A DNA stretch of 5,635 nt from Oscillospiraceae bacterium (GTDB lineage: Bacteria > Bacillota > Clostridia > Saccharofermentanales > Saccharofermentanaceae), in assembly GCA_902795955.1 (NCBI GenBank), contig CADBNJ010000324.1, positions 1 to 5,635 on the forward strand, in the 5' to 3' direction. This document shows, piece after piece, positions 1 through 4,918 of this stretch (position 1 is the stretch's first letter; each line of letters begins with the position of its first letter). A program made the position numbers and the translations under genes. The notes under the pieces were generated by a model. The model had not been told where the DNA came from and ran no database searches. It worked only from the letters and a program-made list of their open reading frames with translations.

Positions 1-441
1 AGACGCAGTATCTGGGCAAAGACAAAAGCAGGTCCGTACTACATGGATGACGTGAACAAGCCGTACGGAGAACTTATCGTATATGACGCAAGCATCAAAA
101 GCTCCGGAGCACTCACTGATGCAGAGCGTACGGCTATGGATAAGTTCTACGAGTCATCCGTTTGTCCCGGCTTGCCCGCACTTCGTCTCAAAAGCTACAA
201 TGCACCTGTCTCAACGGGCAAAATGATCAACAACCTGATCATTGAATGCAGCTTCGACGACGAGCTGGCCCCCGGAACTGAAGTTATCTGCGAAGGAAGG
301 TTCTTCATCAACAGGAACGGCAGTCTTGCCATCGCTCTTAAGAGCGTAACGACGTTAGGTAATCCGGTCTATATCGACAGGACAAGATACGTTCGCAAGA
401 GCAAAAAGACCGCGAAAAAGAAAGGGGTGATCCCGGCATGA
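1..441 (+). CDS. Unrecognised protein with basic C-terminal tail, 5'-partial
   Basis: The reading frame is open from the first base of the window (14 codons before the first ATG at 43). No Shine-Dalgarno precedes that ATG, so the gene most likely starts upstream and only its last 146 codons are seen. I do not recognise the family. The visible part is soluble and mixed alpha/beta in character, with no membrane segment or signal peptide. Its second half alternates short hydrophobic strands with Gly turns (around GTEVICEGRFF and NGSLAIALKSV), which could be a small beta-barrel such as an OB fold; that is a guess. The last 20 residues are strongly basic (RKSKKTAKKKG), compatible with nucleic-acid contact. 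Its stop codon overlaps the start of the ClpP-like gene as ATGA, so it belongs to the same operon and probably to the same mobile element. Confidence 0.7.
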   Translation, partial: RRSIWAKTKAGPYYMDDVNKPYGELIVYDASIKSSGALTDAERTAMDKFYESSVCPGLPALRLKSYNAPVSTGKMINNLIIECSFDDELAPGTEVICEGRFFINRNGSLAIALKSVTTLGNPVYIDRTRYVRKSKKTAKKKGVIPA

Positions 442-1028
442 GAAACTTAATCCAACCATGTATGATCAAAGAATCAGCAAACGGCTACACGCCTGTCAGG
501 CTTGAAGATGAGCTTTTCGGGCAGAGGAAGATCTTTCTCACGGACGAGATAGACATCTGCTCGGCAACCTCCCTCATAAAGCAGCTGATGATCCTGTCGC
601 ACGAAGATCCTTCCGCACCGATATCACTGTATATCTCAAGCTCCGGCGGAAGCATCGACTCCGGAATGGCAATAATCGACTGTATGTCCTCCATCAAGGC
701 CGAGGTCGACACATATTGTGTCGGCCTCACGGCCTCCATGGCCGCGGTCATCTTCTCGTGCGGCTGCAAAAGATTCATGTTTCCCTCAGGAAAGCTGATG
801 ATCCATGATCCTATGATACCGGAGACAGGCGGCAACGCACTGAAGATCAAAGCTGTATCAGACAGTCTTCTGGAGTACCGCAGCAGCATTGCATCACTGC
901 TTGCAGCAAACTGCGGCAAAACCACAGAAGAGATCCTCGAGCTGACCAGACAGGATACATATTTCAATGCCGAAGAAGCATTAGCTTTCGGGCTTGCAGA
1001 TCAAATCATTGAAGGAGAGAATCTATGA
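438..1028 (+). CDS. ClpP-family serine peptidase (S14), element-borne paralogue
   Basis: This 196-aa protein is a full-length ClpP-type peptidase. ClpP normally forms a tetradecameric cytoplasmic chamber that degrades proteins fed to it by a Clp AAA+ unfoldase. The triad is visible: nucleophile Ser100 in LTASMAA, His123 in MIHDP, and Asp173 in TRQDTYF, followed by the usual AEEALAFGLAD ending. The oxyanion-loop region is SSSGGSIDSG (67-76), where housekeeping ClpP has NSPGGSVTAG, so the conserved Pro is Ser here. The stretch between Ser and His is two residues shorter than in E. coli ClpP. There is no long N-terminal propeptide. AAAGGGGTGA (421-430) is a good ribosome binding site seven bases before the ATG. 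The gene overlaps both neighbours by 4 bp. Lying next to a coupling ATPase, it is more likely a mobile-element peptidase than the cell's housekeeping ClpP. A phage prohead protease is less likely because no portal or capsid gene is present. Confidence 0.9.
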   Translation: MRNLIQPCMIKESANGYTPVRLEDELFGQRKIFLTDEIDICSATSLIKQLMILSHEDPSAPISLYISSSGGSIDSGMAIIDCMSSIKAEVDTYCVGLTASMAAVIFSCGCKRFMFPSGKLMIHDPMIPETGGNALKIKAVSDSLLEYRSSIASLLAANCGKTTEEILELTRQDTYFNAEEALAFGLADQIIEGENL

Positions 1029-2299
1029 AAATAACAAGAACAATCGGTAGAGACGTAACAGTTAAGGCAGACGAGCGTTCCCTGTCAAACCTCAACACGC
1101 TCGTGATAGGAGCAACAGGTACCGGTAAGACACGCGGCTATGTAAGTCCGAATATCTCTGCAGCTGATACGGAGTCGATGGTCATCATCGATTCCAAGCT
1201 CAACCTTTACAAGAAGCACATGAGGGAACTGAAGAACAAAGGATACCGGGTCGAGCTGATCGATCTGTGCTGCACGTCTAATTCGTCTGTAGGATACAAT
1301 CCGCTGGACATGATCAGAAAAGATCAAAAGAGCAAGACCGTCAGGACAGATGACATCAACGAACTGGCAGATTGGATCTGCTCTGATGATGAATTTCATG
1401 ATTCAAATGACCCTTTCTGGCAGCTGGCCTCAAGACAGTACATCAGCGCATGCATCCATCTGTGCTTCCACATCCTTCCGGACGATGAGCATGATCTGAC
1501 TATTGTCGGAAAGCTGCTTAACCTGATGAACCAGCCGGAATGGAGTGAGCTGATAAACGAAGCCGAGCTCAATGATCCCGAAGCCTTTGAGGTGCTTTTC
1601 GACAGGACCGTAAGGACCACCCGTAAGGCCGAAAGGATGCACGCGAGCATCTCCGGGATAGCAGGCACCGCCATGGCCCTCTATACATGGGATGACTGCG
1701 ACAAGCTGTACTCCGCTCCGGTCAGGTTCAACCCCGCTTCGCTCGGAGACACGAAGACTGCGCTGTTCATCAACGTCCCTGACCATGATCACTCAAAGAC
1801 ACCGATAGTACGGCTGTTCTTCAGCCAGTGCATCAAGGTGCTGCTCGATCACGCCGACAGCTGCCCGAAATCGAGACTCAAGATACCGGTACACCTGTAC
1901 TGTGACGACATCGGAGCGAGCTTTGTGATCCCGCATCTGCCGGAACTGCTGTCGATCACCAGGAGCAGAGGCATCAGCGTCAGTCTCATCCTTCAGAACT
2001 GGGGCCAGCTCGAAGCCAAGTACGGATCCCACTCGGCATCAACCATCGCAGGCAACTGCTCCATAGCCGCGTACCTCGGCGGCACGGACATCGAGACGCC
2101 CCGGTACTTCTCCGAGAAGGCCAACATGCCTCTCGACAAGATAACAGGAATGCCGCTCAACTACGAGCTCGTTCTGATCCAGGGCCAGAAGCCCTTCTTC
2201 ACACGAAAGCATAACGCCGATGACTACAGACCCGTAGAGTATTCACCGGAGAAACACGAGCATGAAAGGAGCAACGATTATGGCAAAGAAGCCTCTTAA
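1025..2299 (+). CDS. VirD4/TraG-type coupling ATPase without membrane anchor
   Basis: Type IV coupling proteins are hexameric ATPases that bring relaxase-DNA complexes to a conjugation channel. This 424-aa protein shows the family's motifs in order: Walker A GATGTGKT (29-36) followed by YVSPNI; VIIDSKLNLY (53-62) in the place of the usual TDPKGELY; YNPLD (91-95); Walker B HLYCDD (290-295); RSRGIS (313-318) with SLILQNWGQLEAKYG; NCSIAAYLGGTD (344-355); and a final LVLIQGQKPFF segment. Two things are unusual. The Walker A lies only 28 residues from the start, so the N-terminal transmembrane domain typical of VirD4 and TraG is absent. The residue after the Walker B Asp is Asp295 rather than Glu. 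AAGGAG at 1012-1017, seven bases before the ATG, supports this start, so the missing anchor is not a mis-called start. The gene overlaps the ClpP-like gene by 4 bp and the next gene by 20 bp. Confidence 0.88.
   Translation: MKITRTIGRDVTVKADERSLSNLNTLVIGATGTGKTRGYVSPNISAADTESMVIIDSKLNLYKKHMRELKNKGYRVELIDLCCTSNSSVGYNPLDMIRKDQKSKTVRTDDINELADWICSDDEFHDSNDPFWQLASRQYISACIHLCFHILPDDEHDLTIVGKLLNLMNQPEWSELINEAELNDPEAFEVLFDRTVRTTRKAERMHASISGIAGTAMALYTWDDCDKLYSAPVRFNPASLGDTKTALFINVPDHDHSKTPIVRLFFSQCIKVLLDHADSCPKSRLKIPVHLYCDDIGASFVIPHLPELLSITRSRGISVSLILQNWGQLEAKYGSHSASTIAGNCSIAAYLGGTDIETPRYFSEKANMPLDKITGMPLNYELVLIQGQKPFFTRKHNADDYRPVEYSPEKHEHERSNDYGKEAS
2265..2271 (+). promoter_or_regulatory. Ribosome binding site that fixes the next start at 2280
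   Basis: AAAGGAG lies eight bases before the ATG at 2280. The upstream in-frame ATG at 2262 has no comparable site and would place this ribosome binding site inside the gene. The 2280 start is therefore preferred, giving a 20-bp overlap with the coupling ATPase. Confidence 0.75.
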
Positions 2300-2897
2300 T
2301 GATCTCTTAGGACATAATGATTACAGCATGTTCAAACAGCAGCTCAGCCATCGTAAAGTACCCCTTGATGAGATAGTCAACGACACAGGTGATTATCACC
2401 TCAACAAGTGCCGTGAGGCCTTCCACAACATCAAGGCATTATGCAGCCTTACCGTCCCGGAGTATTTCACGTATATTCCGGAATGTATCAGCAGACTTAA
2501 GGAACTTCCTGCATTCCGGGATTGTGATCTCTCAGAGCTTAAAGTAGGCGACGTCTTCGTCATGATCGGCAAAATAGAAGATTATTCTGAAGACTATACC
2601 AGGGATGATGCCAGAGCGGATGCGTGCAGTATAATGATGAAGCCGATCAGAGACAGCGGATACACGCACCCTTTATATCAGTGCTGTTTTAAGTATATCC
2701 GGAATGCAGCTTATGAGATTACCCACTACGAGAAGTGCATGATAAACCCCGATTATTTTAAAACCTACTACCTGAAAAGCATGAACGAAATAATGAGAGA
2801 GAACTTCCTGAGGGATGACAGAGAATTATTCGCATCCTTCTTCAATGATATAATCATCCCCTCAATAGCTCTGATCAAACACAAAGATATCCGCTGA
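2280..2897 (+). CDS. Unrecognised cysteine-rich soluble protein, last gene of operon
   Basis: I do not recognise this 205-aa protein. It is hydrophilic, apparently mostly helical, and has no signal peptide or convincing membrane segment. It contains eight cysteines (44, 55, 69, 82, 116, 135, 136, 153), including a CC pair in YQCCFKY, but no regular CxxC pair that would mark a zinc ribbon. It is also rich in Tyr and Phe, especially in the second half (PDYFKTYYLK). The start at 2280 is chosen for its AAAGGAG site. The gene overlaps the coupling ATPase by 20 bp and is followed five bases later by a terminator, so it closes the operon and probably serves the same element. Its second half is more AT-rich than the end of the preceding gene: by hand count 24 G/C in 2701-2760 against 39 in 2041-2100. 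An accessory transfer factor or a cargo gene are both possible; the sequence does not decide. Confidence 0.75.
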   Translation: MAKKPLNDLLGHNDYSMFKQQLSHRKVPLDEIVNDTGDYHLNKCREAFHNIKALCSLTVPEYFTYIPECISRLKELPAFRDCDLSELKVGDVFVMIGKIEDYSEDYTRDDARADACSIMMKPIRDSGYTHPLYQCCFKYIRNAAYEITHYEKCMINPDYFKTYYLKSMNEIMRENFLRDDRELFASFFNDIIIPSIALIKHKDIR

Positions 2898-2901
2898 CAT
2901 G

Positions 2902-2938
2902 ACCCCGGCCTTTCTTTTGGAGGCCGGGGTTATTTTTT
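2902..2938 (+). terminator. Strong intrinsic terminator of the left operon
   Basis: A perfect 10-bp GC-rich stem, ACCCCGGCCT (2902-2911) with AGGCCGGGGT (2921-2930), closes a nine-base loop and is followed by TATTTTTT. It begins five bases after the stop of the preceding gene and is oriented for the plus-strand operon. There is no matching A-run on its 5' side, so it should not work well in the opposite direction. Confidence 0.93.
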
Positions 2939-3150
2939 AGGGTGGGCATGGCAGGGCAGAATCCGAACCCCTCTAATGTTACAACCAGATTACAGTCCGC
3001 GAAAAATGCGGAAAAACATGTCATTCTTCGCGGATTCGCAGATATATAGAAATCTTTCCGCGAAAACTGCGGAAGAAATGCTGTTTTTCCGCGGAAACGC
3101 TGATGTCGGTATTGTCTGATATTGCACTCATCCCATTCCCCCCTTCACAC
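2939..3150. other. Intergenic stretch between two convergent terminators
   Basis: These 212 bases lie between the terminator of the plus-strand operon and that of the minus-strand genes. About half is the 61-bp tandem repeat described separately. Before the repeat, the minus strand contains GGTTCGGATTC, which resembles a tRNA T-loop, but no tRNA can be folded around it. Two 33-codon open frames, 2948-3049 and 3018-3119 on the plus strand, overlap each other and lack convincing ribosome binding sites. I see no promoter, no known RNA gene and no recognisable attachment core. Confidence 0.6.
2996..3104. repeat. Imperfect 61-bp tandem repeat built from CCGCG palindromes
   Basis: Two copies, 2996-3043 and 3057-3104, match at 35 of 48 positions without gaps; the equivalent points are exactly 61 bases apart. 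Each copy opens with a small hairpin: TCCGC-7 nt-GCGGA at 2996-3012 and TTCCGC-7 nt-GCGGAA at 3056-3074. Each copy also forms a larger inverted repeat. In the first, TCCGCGAAAAATG (2996-3008) pairs with CATTCTTCGCGGA (3022-3034), 12 of 13 positions complementary. In the second, TTTCCGCG (3055-3062) pairs with CGCGGAAA (3090-3097). The second copy also contains the perfect 12-bp palindrome TTTCCGCGGAAA (3086-3097). The function is unknown. A protein-binding or recombination site, a transfer or replication origin component, or a mobile intergenic palindrome are all possible. Confidence 0.8.
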
Positions 3151-3175
3151 AAAAAAGCGGCACATTAAGTGCCGC
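3151..3175 (-). terminator. Intrinsic terminator of the minus-strand genes
   Basis: On the minus strand, a perfect 7-bp stem GCGGCAC/GTGCCGC (plus-strand arms 3157-3163 and 3169-3175) with a five-base loop is followed by six U residues (A-run 3151-3156). It lies about 90 bases after the stop codon of the SseB-family gene and faces the right way to end its transcript. Confidence 0.85.
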
Positions 3176-3226
3176 CCATGATCAATAATCTCAATTCTGC
3201 AAATTATAAAAACCAAAGCCTACTCC

Positions 3227-3286
3227 ATGCACACACTCTCTATGCACACTCACTCCCGGCACTCTCACTCCTTATACACCCACTCC
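3227..3286. repeat. Degenerate 15-bp tandem repeat across the stop of the SseB-family gene
   Basis: Four consecutive 15-bp units can be read: ATGCACACACTCTCT, ATGCACACTCACTCC, CGGCACTCTCACTCC and TTATACACCCACTCC. Neighbouring units match at 12, 12 and 9 of 15 positions. On the coding (minus) strand each unit starts GGAGTG or a close variant. The last-listed unit encodes the final residues EWVYK, and the TGA stop falls in the adjoining unit. This looks like slippage copying of the gene's 3' end into the trailer. Confidence 0.55.
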
Positions 3287-4650
3287 TGCTTCGAGAAATA
3301 ATCATCCGCAAAGGGTGCATCCGCATACTTCATGAACTCAAGCTTCCTGTCTTTGATCAGGTGAGGCTTGGCTGCGGCAAAGATGCCTCTGAAGCAGTCA
3401 TTCTCCCTGCCCTTGTCACAGTCGACGATGCCCAGGAATGCCACGTCCTTCCTGCCCTTGACCATCTTCATGACGATGCCGACCCTGTGGATGTGGGGAT
3501 TGCCGGCACAGTACTTTGCGACAGAACTGCTTACGGCCCTGAACTCATCGTCGTCTGCAGGGATGCCGATGGCTACCTGGATCTGACCGGGACCCGGAGT
3601 GGGCGCACCGGAACCGCCGGGGCCGGGAATATTCCGACCGGGTGCCTTTCGGGAAGCCTCCTCAGGGAACATCTTCGCAAAATCAGGATTGCTCAGGATG
3701 TCCTTGATGAGATCTTCCGGCACTTTGATCGACACCGGTCCGAAAGGATTGATAACAAATCCCGAATTGCCGTTCATTGTTGAGAATCTGGCAAGCTGCG
3801 GGAAGCTCAGGGAGAGCTTCTGAAGATCGGATTCCTTCATGTCGTCACGGGACAGGTTGATGCTGACATCATCGGTAAATACGGGGATGTAGCGCTTGCC
3901 CGGATTGTCGGGATCCGATAATGACATGAGCCCGATCCTGGCCTTGCCGTCGGGAGACTTCATCTGATCCATTTTCGCATTGGTGAGGAAATTGGATCTT
4001 ACGATAGCGTTTACAAGCGTCGAGAAGTATTCATTGTCCCTGACAAATCTGTTGAAGTCCAGTGACAGGCCGAGGAGCCTGGGGTTGGCAATGGGCGCCG
4101 TCTGGCCTTCAGCCGGAAGCTCATAGCCTTTGTTGGACACGACGGTGTACTTCTGAACTTCCTCTATGTCGCTGCCGTCGATCTCAAGGATGCAGCGTCT
4201 GTTAGATACCGTCTCCTCATGAACTCCGGGCTCGGTCCTGATGTCCACGATCTTTGTCTTAAGCGTCTTATTGTCAGGAGTGTAAAGATACACTTCCTCT
4301 CCCTTGCTGACATCGCCGTATGCTGTGCCTTCAACAAGGAGACCTTGCTCCGTTGCCGGCTCGAGATCGACGGGACCGGTGATGAGCATGAAGAAAGCGG
4401 ATCCGCCTTCAGATGCCGTCTTCACATATCCCGCAGCCGTCTCGAGAGTCTTCTCGTCCAAAGCCTGTCTCTCTTTGAGCATCCTCTCATTCTCACGCGC
4501 ACGCTCCTCGGCTTTGGCCTCCTTCTCGGACTGAGCTTCCTCCATCGCCTCCGTTATCGCACGCATCTCATCGGATAATTCCTCCGACAGGGATGACGGC
4601 TTCTTTGCTTCTTCGTCTTCGATATTCTTTTTCTTATTCCAGAATGCCAT
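3265..4650 (-). CDS. SseB-family protein with coiled coil and EF-Tu domain-II-like barrel
   Basis: This 461-aa cytoplasmic protein has no signal peptide or membrane helix. Domains in order: a highly charged Glu/Lys/Arg-rich coiled-coil region (about 10-75); a beta-barrel resembling domain II of translation GTPases (about 84-173, with FFMLITGPV, GLLVEGTAYGDVSKGEEV and CILEIDGSDIEEV); a domain resembling the SseB N-terminal fold (about 200-318, with RYIPVFTD and FVINPFGPVSIKVPEDLI); a Pro/Gly linker (336-355); and an SseB C-terminal-like domain (356-461, with AAAKPHLI and a terminal EWVYKE). E. coli SseB is about 260 aa; its excess enhances sensitivity to serine, but its biochemical role is poorly known. 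The extra N-terminal 190 residues make this an expanded version. GAGG (4659-4662) lies eight bases before the ATG and supports the start. No GTPase motif is present, so it is not itself a translation factor. The SseB assignment is from remembered sequence pattern and is moderately secure; the barrel assignment is less so. Confidence 0.78.
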   Translation of the reverse strand: MAFWNKKKNIEDEEAKKPSSLSEELSDEMRAITEAMEEAQSEKEAKAEERARENERMLKERQALDEKTLETAAGYVKTASEGGSAFFMLITGPVDLEPATEQGLLVEGTAYGDVSKGEEVYLYTPDNKTLKTKIVDIRTEPGVHEETVSNRRCILEIDGSDIEEVQKYTVVSNKGYELPAEGQTAPIANPRLLGLSLDFNRFVRDNEYFSTLVNAIVRSNFLTNAKMDQMKSPDGKARIGLMSLSDPDNPGKRYIPVFTDDVSINLSRDDMKESDLQKLSLSFPQLARFSTMNGNSGFVINPFGPVSIKVPEDLIKDILSNPDFAKMFPEEASRKAPGRNIPGPGGSGAPTPGPGQIQVAIGIPADDDEFRAVSSSVAKYCAGNPHIHRVGIVMKMVKGRKDVAFLGIVDCDKGRENDCFRGIFAAAKPHLIKDRKLEFMKYADAPFADDYFSKQEWVYKE

Positions 4651-4692
4651 TAGTCTTTCCTCGTGTAGTTTATTTGCGCGTAAAGCAATAAG

Positions 4693-4722
4693 ATTATACG
4701 CTTAAACCTCACGAAATGGAAA
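4693..4722 (-). promoter_or_regulatory. Putative sigma-70/SigA promoter for the SseB-family gene
   Basis: On the minus strand, a perfect TATAAT (-10, plus-strand 4693-4698) is preceded at 18 bp by TTTCCA (-35, 4717-4722), which matches TTGACA at four of six positions. The predicted transcript would start near 4686 and leave a leader of about 35 bases before the ATG. The -35 lies inside the last codons of the copper ATPase gene. The SseB-family gene may thus be transcribed separately from copA, although no terminator divides them and read-through is also possible. Confidence 0.5.
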
Positions 4723-4918
4723 CAACCTCATAATCCTGTTCCGTCACGGCATTCCTGAGCACGTCGTCCGGCACGTCGGACGCAAGCGTTACAACCGCCT
4801 CGCCCTTCTCGTGGCTGACCTGCGCTGATGTCACGCCGTCGAGAGCCTCGAGTGTCTTCTTAACCCTTGCCTCGCAATGACCGCACATCATTCCGTTGAT
4901 CTTCATCGTCTTAACCAT
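4709..4918 (-). CDS. Possible CopZ-like copper chaperone from an internal start in copA
   Basis: An ATG at 4916-4918, in frame with the ATPase, is preceded by GGAGG at an eight-base spacing. Translation from it would give a 69-aa protein that starts a few residues before the HMA domain, has the GMMCGHC copper site, and shares the ATPase's stop codon. That is the usual size of free CopZ, the cytoplasmic chaperone that hands Cu+ to CopA. The HMA fold is complete from MKING to YEVVSIS. Whether the internal start is used in the cell is inference; the sequence shows only that its signals are good. Confidence 0.5.
   Translation of the reverse strand: MVKTMKINGMMCGHCEARVKKTLEALDGVTSAQVSHEKGEAVVTLASDVPDDVLRNAVTEQDYEVVSIS

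Noticed and set aside
485..967. Minus-strand open frame of 160 codons opposite the ClpP-like gene
   Set aside because: The opposite strand carries a complete catalytic triad and a good ribosome binding site; this frame has neither support nor neighbours on its strand.
438..1028. Phage prohead (ClpP-like) protease
   Set aside because: The neighbours are a coupling ATPase and unknown proteins, not portal, terminase or capsid genes.
2262..2279. Earlier ATG for the cysteine-rich gene
   Set aside because: It has no ribosome binding site, and the good AAAGGAG site lies inside this extension at the right distance from the ATG at 2280.
2945..3000. tRNA-like text on the minus strand, with GGTTCGGATTC like a T-loop and CTGTAATCTG like an anticodon arm
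   Set aside because: The five bases flanking the T-loop do not pair, the anticodon stem does not form, and no acceptor stem or D-arm is found. At best it is a decayed fragment.
2996..3104. Short CRISPR array
   Set aside because: There are only two divergent copies, the middle of each unit is not flanked by constant repeats, and no cas gene is present.
3169..3823. Plus-strand open frames of up to about 200 codons opposite the SseB-family gene
   Set aside because: They are antisense to a gene with recognisable domains. The longest one starts inside the terminator stem, and its product has no domain logic.
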